Program-made: the position numbers and the translations under genes
NCBI RefSeq assembly: GCF_003014675.1
Contig: NZ_PYAU01000001.1
Span: 1-64,000, forward strand
DNA: 64,000 nucleotides
Origin: Labedella gwakjiensis
GTDB taxonomy: Bacteria > Actinomycetota > Actinomycetes > Actinomycetales > Microbacteriaceae
Direction of reading: 5' to 3'
The notes under the pieces: generated by a model
What the model saw: only the letters and a program-made list of their open reading frames with translations
Databases searched by the model: none
What the model was told of the DNA's origin: nothing
Shown: positions 56,020 through 64,000 of the stretch, piece by piece
Position numbering within the stretch: the stretch's first letter is position 1
How the letters are laid out: each line of letters starts with the position of its first letter

Positions 56020-56061
56020 GCGTCAGTCTTGTCGCTGCCCGGGTACTGCGCCCTCGTCCGG
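56020..56061 (-). ncRNA. Guanidine-III riboswitch (ykkC-III)
   Basis: On the minus strand the 42 bases read CCGGACGAGG, then GCGCAGTACCCGGGCAG, then CGACAAGACTGACGC. The conserved ykkC-III elements CCGGACGAGG, GTACCCGG and (G)ACAAGAC are all present in order. The 5' CCGG can pair with CCGG of GTACCCGGG, and GCGCAGT can pair with ACTGACGC with one bulged A, giving the expected H-type pseudoknot. The element ends five bases before AGGAGAG, the SMR gene's ribosome-binding site. Guanidinium binding would stabilise the fold and expose or hide that site. Confidence 0.88.
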
Positions 56062-56139
56062 AACCGCTGTCGGCGGCTGACACAGAGCCTGACATACACG
56101 CCTGATCACGCCCTGTGCAGAGTGTGACTCCGCATGACG

Positions 56140-56159
56140 ATCCCGGCCTCCGCCGGGAT
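56140..56159 (+). promoter_or_regulatory. Hairpin in the metY leader
   Basis: atcccggc-ctcc-gccgggat is a perfect 8-bp stem with a four-base loop, 21 bases upstream of the metY ATG. It is not followed by a T-run. It could be part of a leader control element or a protein site; it does not match a SAM riboswitch I can recognise. Confidence 0.4.
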
Positions 56160-56180
56160 GCAGTCCACTAGCGTTGAGGC

Positions 56181-57470
56181 ATGGCAGATCGCGAATACGG
56201 CTTCCGCACGAGGGCTATCCACGCCGGCAACATCCCGGACGCCGTGACCGGCTCGCGGGCGATCCCGATCTACCAGTCCACGGCCTTCGTCTTCGACGAC
56301 ACCGCAGACGCAGCCGCACGCTTCGCACTGCAGAAGTACGGCAACATCTACTCCCGTCTCGCGAACCCCACCGTCGCGAGCTTCGAGGAGCGCATCGCGA
56401 GCCTCGAGGGCGGACTCGGAGCCGTCGCCACGGCCACGGGCCTCGCCGCGCAGTACATCACCTTCGCGAGCCTCGTCGGCGCCGGCGACCACATCGTGGC
56501 GTCAGCGAACCTCTACGGCGGATCGATCACCCAGCTCGACGTAACGCTGCGCCGCTTCGGCGTGGAGACGACCTTCGTGCGCAGCTCCGACCCCGCCGAC
56601 TACGCCGCGGCGATCACCGACCGCACGAAGATCGTCTTCGCCGAGACCGTCGCGAACCCCTCTGGCGAGATCGCCGACATCGAGGGCCTCGCCGACGTGG
56701 CTCACGCCCACGACATCCCGCTCATCATCGACTCGACCATCGCGACGCCGTTCCTGAACCGTCCGATCGAGTGGGGTGCCGACATCGTCACGCACTCGGC
56801 CACCAAGTTCCTCGGCGGGCACGGCACGACCCTCGGCGGCGTCGTCGTGGAGAGCGGTCGCTTCGAGTGGGACTCCCCCAAGTTCCCCCTCTTCACCCAG
56901 CCCGTCCCCTCCTACGGCGGGCTGCAGTGGTCCGGCAATTTCGGCGAGTACGCCTTCCTCACCCGCCTGCGCGCCGAGCAGCTGCGCGACATCGGCCCGT
57001 CGCTCTCCGCCCAGTCGGCGTTCCAGCTCGCCCAGGGGGTCGAGACCCTGCCCTTCCGGATGAAGGCACATGTGGACAACGCCCGTCTGGTGGCGGAGTG
57101 GCTCGATCAGGACCCCCGCGTCGAGGCGGTGTTCTGGGCGGGGCTCCCCGGCCACCCGCACCACGACCGCGCCGCCAAGTACCTGCCCCTCGGCCCGGGC
57201 TCGGTGTTCAGCTTCGTGGTCAAGGGCGGCCGAGCGGTCGGCCAGAAGCTCATCGAGTCCGTGAACCTCGCGAGCCACCTCGCCAACATCGGCGACGCGA
57301 AGACGCTCATCATCCACCCGGCCTCGACAACGCACGCGCAGCTCACCGAGCAGCAGCTCGTCGACGCCGGCGTCCTCCCCGGCGTCGTCCGCCTGAGCGT
57401 CGGCATCGAAGACCCCGAGGACATCATCGACGATCTCGATCAGGCGCTCGCCGCCGCCGTGGAGGTGTGA
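56181..57470 (+). CDS. metY: O-acetylhomoserine aminocarboxypropyltransferase/sulfhydrylase
   Basis: A 429-residue PLP enzyme of the Cys/Met metabolism family that joins sulfide to O-acetylhomoserine to make homocysteine. [13 protein letters not shown] at the N-terminus, [20 protein letters not shown], and [17 protein letters not shown] with the Schiff-base Lys are diagnostic. Length matches MetY rather than MetB. The ATG at 56181 has TTGAGG a few bases upstream. It precedes the CoA-binding protein by two bases. Confidence 0.94.
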   Translation: MADREYGFRTRAIHAGNIPDAVTGSRAIPIYQSTAFVFDDTADAAARFALQKYGNIYSRLANPTVASFEERIASLEGGLGAVATATGLAAQYITFASLVGAGDHIVASANLYGGSITQLDVTLRRFGVETTFVRSSDPADYAAAITDRTKIVFAETVANPSGEIADIEGLADVAHAHDIPLIIDSTIATPFLNRPIEWGADIVTHSATKFLGGHGTTLGGVVVESGRFEWDSPKFPLFTQPVPSYGGLQWSGNFGEYAFLTRLRAEQLRDIGPSLSAQSAFQLAQGVETLPFRMKAHVDNARLVAEWLDQDPRVEAVFWAGLPGHPHHDRAAKYLPLGPGSVFSFVVKGGRAVGQKLIESVNLASHLANIGDAKTLIIHPASTTHAQLTEQQLVDAGVLPGVVRLSVGIEDPEDIIDDLDQALAAAVEV

Positions 57471-57472
57471 CC

Positions 57473-58039
57473 ATGACCGATCTCGTGGAGACCCGGCTGC
57501 AGAACGGGCTCACGTGTGCGCTGCCGTCCAGCTCGCCGCTCGCCAAGCTGCTGAAGAGCGAGCGCACGTGGACGGGTCCGGACGCGAAGGAGCGCCTCCA
57601 GATCCTCCGGAAGGCCCGCTCCATCGCCGTCGTCGGGGCCTCCCCCAACCCGGCCCGCTCGAGCTACTTCGTGGGCACCTACCTCCAGCAGTCCTCCGAC
57701 TACCGCGTGTACTTCGTCAACCCGAACGCCGACGAGATCCTCGGCGCGAAGGCCTACCCCGATCTCGCGTCGCTCCCCGAGGTGCCCGACATCGTCGACG
57801 TGTTCCGCAAGCCGAGCGACATCCCCTCCGTCGTGGACGACGTCCTCGCGATCGGCGCCAAGACCATCTGGGTGCAGCTCGGCATCTGGAACCAGGAGGC
57901 CGCGTACGACGCCGAGGCGCGGGGTCTCACCGTCGTGATGGACCGCTGCATCAAAGTCGAGCACGCCCGATTCCACGGCGGACTGCATCTCCTCGGCTTC
58001 GATACCGGCCAGATCTCCGCACGGAAGCAGCTTCGCTAG
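57473..58039 (+). CDS. CoA-binding domain protein (YccU-like)
   Basis: A 188-residue protein with a Rossmann-type CoA-binding domain: SIAVVGASPNPARSSYFVGT is the dinucleotide loop, DIVDVFRKPSDIPSVVDDVL and VWVQLGIWNQEAAYDAEARG-type segments (here IWVQLGIWNQ) are family-typical, and VVMDRCIKVEH carries a conserved Cys. It follows metY with a two-base gap and is likely translated with it. In E. coli, YccU has no settled function; the metY linkage hints at sulfur metabolism. Confidence 0.9.
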   Translation: MTDLVETRLQNGLTCALPSSSPLAKLLKSERTWTGPDAKERLQILRKARSIAVVGASPNPARSSYFVGTYLQQSSDYRVYFVNPNADEILGAKAYPDLASLPEVPDIVDVFRKPSDIPSVVDDVLAIGAKTIWVQLGIWNQEAAYDAEARGLTVVMDRCIKVEHARFHGGLHLLGFDTGQISARKQLR

Positions 58040-58083
58040 ACTCGCGGCAGCACCCGCTCGCGTCGCGTCACGGAGGACCGATC

Positions 58084-58527
58084 ATGGCCGAGACCTTCAC
58101 CACCACGCTCGAACAGGCTCGGAAGACCGCGACGGGCATCGAGGTTCCCCCGGAGGTCGTCGACGCCCTCGGTGGCGGGAAGCGCGCAGCCGTGACGGTG
58201 ACGCTCGGCGAGTACTCCTACCGCAGCACGGTCGCGTCGATGGGGGGTCGCTTCCTCATCCCGGTGGCCGCGGAGCACCGGGAGGCCGCCGGCCTGACGG
58301 CCGGCGACAGCATCGCGGTCACGCTCGAACTCGACACCGCTCCCCGCACCGTCGAGGTACCAGAAGACCTCGCCGAGGCTCTCGCCACCGCCGGCGTCCG
58401 GGACGCGTTCGATGCGCTCTCACCGAGCGCGAAGAAGGCGCATGTCACGTCCGTGACCGGAACGACGGTCGCGGAGACGCGGGCGCGACGCGTCGCCAAG
58501 GTCGTGTCGAGCCTCGGCGGGATGTAG
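58084..58527 (+). CDS. DUF1905/YdeI-type (OmpD-associated) domain protein
   Basis: A 147-residue protein in two parts: a DUF1905 beta-barrel (about 5-90; IEVPPEVVDALGGGKRAAVT and GGRFLIPVAAEHREAAGL) and a C-terminal YdeI-like helical region (about 95-147; FDALSPSAKKAHV, TRARRVAKVV). The family includes proteins tied to bacteriocin protection and polymyxin response, but mechanism is unknown. It starts 45 bases after the CoA-binding gene with GGAGG upstream. Confidence 0.87.
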   Translation: MAETFTTTLEQARKTATGIEVPPEVVDALGGGKRAAVTVTLGEYSYRSTVASMGGRFLIPVAAEHREAAGLTAGDSIAVTLELDTAPRTVEVPEDLAEALATAGVRDAFDALSPSAKKAHVTSVTGTTVAETRARRVAKVVSSLGGM

Positions 58528-58539
58528 GACCGGTCCAGC

Positions 58540-59430
58540 TCAGCAGAGCTCGAACACGTAGCCCGGATCTCCCTGCGAGACGAGATCCCGGTCGCGCAGG
58601 ACCACCGATCGCGGGGTATCCGGGTCGGCGCAGACGTCGGCGAAGGACCCGCGGAGGTCGTCAGCGTATTCGATGTCGATGACCGACTGCCCGTACACCT
58701 CCGTGTACGCCCTGCACTCATCGAAGCGGTGGCATTCCTCGGCCACCGCGAAGTCGAAGCCGACCGACGTCCGCATCTCCTCCGACATCTCGGCTGCGTT
58801 CTTCTGCCCGATGGCGAGCCCGTCGGCGTGCGCCCGCTCGGCGAAGAGCTCGGCGAGGGCCGTGTTGTGCTCTGCAGTCAGCTGACCGGCTGATCGCGAG
58901 AAGCTGTCGAGGTTGTCGATCTCGACGGCGGCGAACCCGGCGTCGGAGCAGGCGTCGATGACGGGACCGATCACGCCCATGATCGCGAGCCGTTTCGCGG
59001 GGGTCGACGTATCGAGCACGTACTCGTCCGGCCAGTTGGGGTCGGCCAGAGGTTCGCCGTCGACGTGCACGACGAGGTCGGGCCGGTCCGTGAGCCACTC
59101 CTCCGACTCCCCCGGCTGGGTCTGGAAACCGTTCACGTAGCAGATCGACCAGATGCCGTCTGCGGGCTGCTCGGTGCTGTCGCGTGCGACGATCCCGACG
59201 CCGTCCGGCGGCGGGTAGGCACCGCCGAGCTGGTAATCCACTCCGGCCCCCACCGGGAACGCGTTCGGGGTTGCGCTCGTATCCGGTTCGTGGGTGCTGC
59301 TGAGGTCATCGACCGGGCTCTCCGGCGACCCGCAGCCGGCGAGGAGCACCGTCGTGAGGAGCACCGCCGCGGCGACGGCCGCCCCCGGATGCCCGCGCCG
59401 ACGACGTCGGTCGGAGTTCGCGACCGTCAT
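58540..59430 (-). CDS. GH114-like (endo-alpha-1,4-polygalactosaminidase-type) lipoprotein
   Basis: A 296-residue lipoprotein: a basic N-terminus, hydrophobic segment and lipobox LLAGC (Cys33). The mature part is a GH114-type barrel: DYQLGGAYPPPDGVGIV, SICYVNGFQTQPG and DAGFAAVEIDNLDSF, the last matching the family's catalytic strand, and FDFAVAEECHRFDEC. Members are predicted to cut poly-galactosamine-rich exopolysaccharide. The ATG overlaps the stop of the upstream LysR-type gene by four bases (ATGA). Substrate is inferred by family only. Confidence 0.82.
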   Translation of the reverse strand: MTVANSDRRRRRGHPGAAVAAAVLLTTVLLAGCGSPESPVDDLSSTHEPDTSATPNAFPVGAGVDYQLGGAYPPPDGVGIVARDSTEQPADGIWSICYVNGFQTQPGESEEWLTDRPDLVVHVDGEPLADPNWPDEYVLDTSTPAKRLAIMGVIGPVIDACSDAGFAAVEIDNLDSFSRSAGQLTAEHNTALAELFAERAHADGLAIGQKNAAEMSEEMRTSVGFDFAVAEECHRFDECRAYTEVYGQSVIDIEYADDLRGSFADVCADPDTPRSVVLRDRDLVSQGDPGYVFELC

Positions 59431-60128
59431 CGTCGCTTCGGGCGCTTCCCACGCGGAGTGCGGGGGCGAGGTGGTGTCCCTTTCGCCGGCTTCCGTGGTT
59501 CCGCCCGCTTCTTCGCGGGAGGCGCCTCAGGCTCGGGCTGCCGGCCACGAGAGCTGTTCGCTCGACGGCCCCGGACCACGCCGACGAAGTCCTCGAGGTC
59601 GTCGAGGAGGGCGGGATCGGCGTCGTCCGATGGCCGCGGCCAGACGAGCGCTACCCGACTCGTCGGTCCGTCGCGGAGGATCCGCCATTCGAGCCCCTTG
59701 CCTCCTGCAGCGCGGGCCACGGACTGCGGCAGGACGAGCACGCCGACCCCGGCGCGCACGACCTCCGTCGTATCGAGGAGCATGCCGTCCGTCGGATGCA
59801 CCAACTCGCCGTCGAGGTCGGCCAGCGACAACTCGTCGGCCGCCGTCAGGTCGTGGTCGGCCGACATGAGGACGACCGCCAGCTCCTCGTACAACGGGAT
59901 GATGTGGAAGGTGTCCGGATCGACGTCGATCGGCAGCCGCACGAGGGCGACGTCGGCCTCACCCGATGCGAGGGGATCGAGCTGCCGTTCCTGCTCCGTC
60001 TTCACGAGCTGGAGGGGTGACGAGGGGTGACGTTCGTCCCAGGTGCGCTGCCATTTGCCGGGCAGAACACCGCGCACGAACGCGAGCGTGAGCGCTCCGT
60101 CATCCCGCGCATATCCCCTCGTGGTCAC
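59427..60128 (-). CDS. LysR-type substrate-binding domain protein without a DNA-binding domain
   Basis: A 233-residue protein that begins directly in the LysR effector-binding fold (LTLAFVRGVLPGKWQRTWDE; VALVRLPIDVDPDTFHIIPL). There is no N-terminal winged helix, and the GTG at 60128 with GGGAGG upstream fixes the start, so this is not a truncated call. A basic tail of about 40 residues, rich in Pro, Arg and Lys, ends the protein and could bind nucleic acid. Such stand-alone LysR ligand domains are known in actinobacteria. It overlaps the GH114-like lipoprotein gene. Confidence 0.85.
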   Translation of the reverse strand: MTTRGYARDDGALTLAFVRGVLPGKWQRTWDERHPSSPLQLVKTEQERQLDPLASGEADVALVRLPIDVDPDTFHIIPLYEELAVVLMSADHDLTAADELSLADLDGELVHPTDGMLLDTTEVVRAGVGVLVLPQSVARAAGGKGLEWRILRDGPTSRVALVWPRPSDDADPALLDDLEDFVGVVRGRRANSSRGRQPEPEAPPAKKRAEPRKPAKGTPPRPRTPRGKRPKRR

Positions 60129-60141
60129 GTGCCACCTCCCC

Positions 60142-60162
60142 GTCGAGCCTATAAGGCTCGAC
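60142..60162. promoter_or_regulatory. Perfect inverted repeat upstream of the LysR-type gene
   Basis: gtcgagcc-tataa-ggctcgac is a perfect 8-bp inverted repeat with a five-base AT-rich centre. It starts 14 bases upstream of the LysR-type GTG and 34 bases past the stop of the upstream gene. It could be a terminator for the upstream gene or an operator; the CCTTATAG centre could also form a -10 box. Confidence 0.5.
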
Positions 60163-60195
60163 CGGTCGGTGGCGGCGTATCCGGGGAGCTCGACG

Positions 60196-61194
60196 TCAGG
60201 CGGTCGTCCGGATGATCCAGTTCACCGGGTCGGAACCCGTCCCTCCGGTGCGGAGGGTGTTCGTCCCGACGAGCGTGCTGTCCGGGTACCTCAGCGTCGC
60301 GGAGCCGCTCGTGGCGAAGTCCGTCGCGTTGATGAGCGGCAGAGCGCGGATGGCCGCGTTGTTCGCGTTCCTCCAGGCGAGGTCGACGGTGTGGGTCTCA
60401 TTCGGACCGAGGACCTGCGAGGTGCTGTACGTGTAGGTCCGTCGATTCTGCCCGCCGGAGACCGAGTCGGTCGAACCCGTGAAGGTGAACGTCGCCGCAG
60501 TGGAGGTGGGGACGGGTCGCGCCGCGAGCGTCGCGTGCGTCAGGGTCACCGACACGATGTACCCCGTCTGCGCCGTCCCTCCCCTGTTGTTGACGGCGAG
60601 CCGCACGGCCATGTTCCGACCGGGGGCCGTGATCATGCGACCGGACGAATCCGGCCCGGTCCACCCGGCGGTCGGTGCCACCGTCACCTGCGTGAACCGG
60701 AGGCTCGCGGGGGTCGGCTCGACGATCGTCGCCGTATCGCTCGCGGTCAGGACATCGCTCGTCGCGACGACCGTCACGACTCCGAGAGCCACGAGAGCAG
60801 ACGCCGTCAGGGTGGTCGTGAACCGTCCGTCCGAGCCCGTGACGCCCGCCGTCGCCCCCAGAGCGGCACCGATCGGCGTGACGGTGAGGGTGACCGGCTG
60901 ACCCGCCCACGGTCGCCCCTGCGAATCGAGCACGGTGACGACGACGTCGCTCACGTTCGAGAGCCCGACGCCGCCGGCGACGAGCTCGGCCTTCACGATG
61001 TCTACCGTGAGCGTGGATTGGATCGAGGTCGCGTGGGCCGGCGAGGCGACGGCGACCGCGATCACCGGGACGCTCCAGACGGCGGCGGCAGCGACGCTGC
61101 GGCGGGACATCCCGTTCATTCGAGGGCGATCGTCGTCAGCATCGCCGGGCGGGGCGGAGATGTCGACGTGAGTGGCGCTGTCGTGTCGGGTCAC
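60196..61194 (-). CDS. Secreted Ig-like (Big-type) domain protein with Tat-like signal
   Basis: A 332-residue exported protein. A twin-Arg start (MSRRSVAAAAVWSVPVIAVA, ending AHA at about residue 55) follows a hydrophilic lead. One Big_1-type domain follows (about 58-160; VLDSQGRPWAGQPVTLTVTP is typical of these Ig domains), then an Ala/Thr-rich beta region to the end. No anchor motif is seen. The GTG at 61194 has AAAGGA upstream. Its function cannot be read from the sequence. Confidence 0.8.
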   Translation of the reverse strand: MTRHDSATHVDISAPPGDADDDRPRMNGMSRRSVAAAAVWSVPVIAVAVASPAHATSIQSTLTVDIVKAELVAGGVGLSNVSDVVVTVLDSQGRPWAGQPVTLTVTPIGAALGATAGVTGSDGRFTTTLTASALVALGVVTVVATSDVLTASDTATIVEPTPASLRFTQVTVAPTAGWTGPDSSGRMITAPGRNMAVRLAVNNRGGTAQTGYIVSVTLTHATLAARPVPTSTAATFTFTGSTDSVSGGQNRRTYTYSTSQVLGPNETHTVDLAWRNANNAAIRALPLINATDFATSGSATLRYPDSTLVGTNTLRTGGTGSDPVNWIIRTTA

Positions 61195-61419
61195 GATGAG
61201 CTGTCCTTTCCGGGTGGTCGAGACTCGGCCTCGTGGTGCGGACCGGGCCGGGACTCTGGACGCAAACCTAGGCTGTCCGTCGACCTCTGCCGCAGGTCGC
61301 CCGGAGCGTATTCATGTCGAAACCGTTCGTGATCAGGCAGTTGCCGGTTCCGCTCCCGAGCGGTCGCGAACGCGGGCGAGGATCTTTCACGTCGGGATTC
61401 ACCCTGGACCCCTGATCGA

Positions 61420-63303
61420 TCACGCGTGGTCGAGCGAATCCCCGTCGGCGAGCGCGGCCTCGAGCCGCTGAGGATCCGTGATGGGCAGGCGGCAGACGAA
61501 GTCGCGGCAGACGTACGCGGTGGACGCTCCTCCCACGGCCTCGCGCGCCGCGAAGAGGTCGAAACCGCCTTCCGCGAGTTCGCGGGCCGTGCTCGCCGAG
61601 ACCGACACGGCGACTGACAACGCAGGTCTCCCGCCGACGACGGTCGGCTGCGACATCGGGTCGGCTCGACGATCGACGCCGTCGGGACGCACGACGACGA
61701 GTTGCACAGTCTCGTCGGCGAGCCTCCCTGCCAGACGGAGCGAGCTGCCGAACGAGACGGGCGATGCCGAGGCGAGAGCGGCGACCGCAGAGGCGGCGCG
61801 CTCCGCAGCCTCGCGATAGCGCCGCTCCCCCGTGAGCAGGTGGAGGTCGAAAGCAGCCTCGGCGCAGGCGCTCCGGCCGGAGGGGTATGCCCCCTCCGAC
61901 GGGTCTCCGGCGAGCGCGAGTCCTCGGGCGACGAGCACCGGGTCGCCTCCCCCGGGTTCGCGGAATTCTCCGTCCTCGACGAGGACCGCATCGAGCACGG
62001 AGCGGCCCGCCATGACGAGATCCGGTCGGTCAGCGGCGAACCCCGTGGCCAGGAGCGCGGAGGCCAGCATCCCGTGGTCTTCGAGCGCGGCGACGGCGGT
62101 GGACGCGCGCCCGTCGAGCGAGGCCCTGACGAGCGACCCGTCGGACCGGACGTGGGCGTCGAGAATGGTGTCGCTCACGTCGACGGCGGCCTCGATCCAC
62201 GCGTCGACACCGAACGCCACACCGGCACGGGCGAGGGCCGCGATCGCGAGGCCGTTCCAGCCGGTCAGCACCTTGCGGTCGAGCGCCGGTGGGTTCTCCT
62301 GGGCCCGCCCGGCGGCGTCCAGCGCGTAGTAGCCCCCTTCGGAGCGTTCTCCGCGCACCGTGCTCTCCGAATCCTGGGCGCTCGCGAAGCCGCCCGGAAT
62401 ACGCAGGGTCTCGAGGAGGAACCGGACGATTCCGGCGGCGGTCTCCGCAGCCCAGGCACGCGACCGGTCGTGAGTCCACGCCGTCGTGTACGCATCGAGG
62501 AGGAGCGCGTTGTCGTAAAGCATCCGCTCGTAGTGGGGCACCGACCAGTCGGCGTTGGTCGCATAACGGAAGAAGCCACCCTCCACCGGATCGCGGAGGT
62601 CGGACGTGGCCATGCGACGGAGCGTGCGCGCTGCGAGGTCGTCGGCGCCGGCGTCGAGGAGGAACTGGAGGGACGGAGCGACCGGGAACTTCGGCGCCCC
62701 GCCGAAGCCCCCGTGCTCGCGGTCCTCGCCCGCTCGGAGCGTCTCGACGGCGTCGTGGATCGCGGATCGACCCGGAGGGGCGGCCGGTCCGTCGACCGCG
62801 GGAAGCGATGACCTGACGGCGCTGGCGACAGCCGCGCCGGTCGCGAGCGCCTGGTCGCGTCGATGGGTCCATGCGTCGACGACCGCGGCGACCACGCGCC
62901 GGAAGGCCGGATGCCCCTGGACGTCGACGGGTGGGAAGTAGGTGCCGGCGAAGAAGACCTCGCCGTCGGGAGTGGCGAAGACGGAGAGCGGCCAGCCGAG
63001 GTTCGGGGTGAAGGCGCTCGCGCTCGCCAGGAATGCGGCGTCGACTCCCGGGTGCTCCTCCCGGTCGACCTTGATGCTGACGACGGCGTCTCCAAGGAGC
63101 TGCGCTATCTCGGGATCGGAGAAGCTCTCGCGCGCCATGACGTGACACCAGTGGCACGTGGCGTACCCGATCGAGATGAAGACGGGTACGTCGCGCCTCC
63201 TCGCCTCCGCGAAGGCCTCCTCACCCCACGGCCACCAGTCGACGGGGTTGTCGGCATGGGCGAGAAGGTAAGGACTCACGGTGTCCGCGAGGCGCGAGGG
63301 CAC
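61420..63303 (-). CDS. Thioredoxin-fold DUF255 protein (YyaL/SPATA20 family)
   Basis: A 627-residue protein. An N-terminal thioredoxin-like domain (DUF255, about 1-160) contains [15 protein letters not shown] with Cys50 and Cys53, and [13 protein letters not shown]. The rest is an (alpha/alpha)6-type barrel resembling N-acylglucosamine epimerase-like folds. Family members are called spermatogenesis-associated protein 20 in animals and YyaL in Bacillus; function is unknown. It starts two bases after the upstream DUF1684 gene's stop, so they are coupled. Confidence 0.9.
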   Translation of the reverse strand: MPSRLADTVSPYLLAHADNPVDWWPWGEEAFAEARRRDVPVFISIGYATCHWCHVMARESFSDPEIAQLLGDAVVSIKVDREEHPGVDAAFLASASAFTPNLGWPLSVFATPDGEVFFAGTYFPPVDVQGHPAFRRVVAAVVDAWTHRRDQALATGAAVASAVRSSLPAVDGPAAPPGRSAIHDAVETLRAGEDREHGGFGGAPKFPVAPSLQFLLDAGADDLAARTLRRMATSDLRDPVEGGFFRYATNADWSVPHYERMLYDNALLLDAYTTAWTHDRSRAWAAETAAGIVRFLLETLRIPGGFASAQDSESTVRGERSEGGYYALDAAGRAQENPPALDRKVLTGWNGLAIAALARAGVAFGVDAWIEAAVDVSDTILDAHVRSDGSLVRASLDGRASTAVAALEDHGMLASALLATGFAADRPDLVMAGRSVLDAVLVEDGEFREPGGGDPVLVARGLALAGDPSEGAYPSGRSACAEAAFDLHLLTGERRYREAAERAASAVAALASASPVSFGSSLRLAGRLADETVQLVVVRPDGVDRRADPMSQPTVVGGRPALSVAVSVSASTARELAEGGFDLFAAREAVGGASTAYVCRDFVCRLPITDPQRLEAALADGDSLDHA

Positions 63304-63305
63304 GC

Positions 63306-64000
63306 TCAGGCGCCCGCCGCCGGTACGCCGGAATCGTCGGCCGAGCCGTCGGCCGACACGGGTACGAGCGCCGTCTCCCCCGCCCGCACCGGTGTCGCGA
63401 AGCGGTTGTTCGGCGGAGGCAGCGGGCAGACGTACTCGTCACTGAAGGCGCACGGCGGGAGGTACGCACGGTTGAAGTCGACGCGGACGACACCGTCGGC
63501 GCCAGGAGCCGGCATGCCGAGGAATCGGAACCTGTAGCTCTCCGTCCCACTCGTGCCGTCGGCGATCACGGCGCGGAGCCCGGACGGCCCACCCGTGACG
63601 GTGAGGGAGACGGGCTCGTCACCGAGAGCGAACTCGACGGTACCGGCGAGGCGTTCCTCGCCGACGTACCCGTCGATCGCCGTGACGGAGAACGTGGCGG
63701 CTGGATCCGCCGGAGTGAAGCGGCCGTCGACGACCCAGCGCTCGTCGGGGGCGAAGTACCCGATGTCGGCCGTCGACAGCCGCACGGGTGCATCCGGATC
63801 GATGACACGGAGGGCGAGCGAGCCGTCTCGATCGAAGAAGCGCAACCGGCGCTCGCCGGCCGCCACCTCGCCACCCGCCGACAATCGCACGGTGTCGCCC
63901 GTGACCACACCGACCTCATCGCCGTCACGCAACACGGGCAGTCCGTCGAGCTCGTTCCCCTGCCCGACGACACTGTCGATGTCCGCCCACCACTCGCCGG
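63306..64000 (-). CDS. DUF1684 domain protein (partial, continues past the window end)
   Basis: The reading frame is open to base 64000, so the N-terminus is outside the window. The visible part (about 231 residues) has the DUF1684 C-terminal signature [14 protein letters not shown] followed by [19 protein letters not shown]. The upstream part reads [14 protein letters not shown] and continues without a stop; the GTG at 63935 is internal, not a start. DUF1684 proteins are about 270 residues and of unknown function. It is directly followed by the DUF255 gene. Confidence 0.88.
   Translation of the reverse strand, partial: GEWWADIDSVVGQGNELDGLPVLRDGDEVGVVTGDTVRLSAGGEVAAGERRLRFFDRDGSLALRVIDPDAPVRLSTADIGYFAPDERWVVDGRFTPADPAATFSVTAIDGYVGEERLAGTVEFALGDEPVSLTVTGGPSGLRAVIADGTSGTESYRFRFLGMPAPGADGVVRVDFNRAYLPPCAFSDEYVCPLPPPNNRFATPVRAGETALVPVSADGSADDSGVPAAGA

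Noticed and set aside
59427-60128. LysR gene truncated by frameshift
   Set aside because: A good ribosome-binding site and GTG precede the ligand domain, and there is no winged-helix coding sequence in any frame in the 67 bases upstream, so the short form looks intact.

Overview
This is 64 kb of ordinary chromosome from a high-GC Gram-positive bacterium. The gene families and their order point to an actinobacterium, most likely of the family Microbacteriaceae. The evidence is GTG starts and ATGA/GTGA stop-start overlaps, an eno / FtsB-like / DUF501 block, a tRNA-Gln/glmU/prs block, an rsmI-metG-tatD-rsmA-ispE run, an mfd-pth-rplY run, and a Pmt-type protein mannosyltransferase. I see no insertion sequence, prophage, CRISPR array, rRNA operon or replication origin. 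No gene-free stretch exceeds about 270 bases.

Layout. 1-241: a 20-bp tandem repeat cut by the window edge. 242-3543 (minus): LemA, then a PLP-dependent aldolase-like gene overlapping a sugar-lactone oxidase. 3653-6261: an Ig-domain membrane protein whose 3' end overlaps a convergent rhodanese. 6382-12264 (minus): tRNA-Leu(UAA), type II NADH dehydrogenase, DUF501, FtsB-like divisome protein, enolase and HisS. 12367-14441 (plus): a two-gene ABC transporter. 14473-16613 (minus): aldehyde dehydrogenase coupled to MazG. 16756-18132: NhaA. 18187-23122 (minus): Mfd, peptidyl-tRNA hydrolase, L25. 23387-26486: gluconokinase opposite 6-phosphogluconate dehydrogenase and a CPBP-like membrane protein. 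26662-30605 (minus): APC permease, Prs, GlmU, tRNA-Gln. 30706-31221: MarR. 31240-34062: a secreted SASA-type esterase. 34246-36968 (minus): MetQ-MetN-MetI. 37149-41964: an ABC-F ATPase opposite a large LuxR-family ATPase regulator. 42223-47510 (minus): ispE, rsmA, tatD, metG, rsmI. 47562-49226: Pmt. 49265-54038: a ROK repressor opposite a GlcNAc-type PTS, nagB and cutC. 54123-58527: MFS exporter, SMR exporter under a guanidine-III riboswitch, metY, a CoA-binding protein and a YdeI-like protein. 58540-64000 (minus): GH114-like lipoprotein, LysR-type ligand domain, a secreted Ig-like protein, a YyaL-type thioredoxin protein and a partial DUF1684 protein.

How the genes work together. Central carbon: enolase, Prs, gluconokinase and 6-phosphogluconate dehydrogenase. 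Cell wall and amino sugars: NagE/NagB release fructose-6-phosphate from imported amino sugar, GlmU makes UDP-GlcNAc, IspE feeds isoprenoid carriers, and Pmt uses a polyprenyl-linked mannose. Methionine: MetQNI import and MetY synthesis. RNA and translation: RsmI, RsmA, MetG, HisS, Pth, L25 and two tRNAs. Genome care: Mfd, MazG, TatD.

The points I would follow first are: the guanidine-III riboswitch abutting the SMR exporter (56020-56061, minus); the tRNA-Gln/glmU junction, where the glmU ribosome-binding site lies inside the tRNA and tRNA 3' processing would leave a one-base leader; the 74-nt tRNA-Leu(UAA) with a short variable loop; the perfect 15-bp inverted repeat in front of ndh; the 15-bp repeat array running through the stop codon of the APC permease; and the uncharacterised aldolase-like/lactone-oxidase gene pair.
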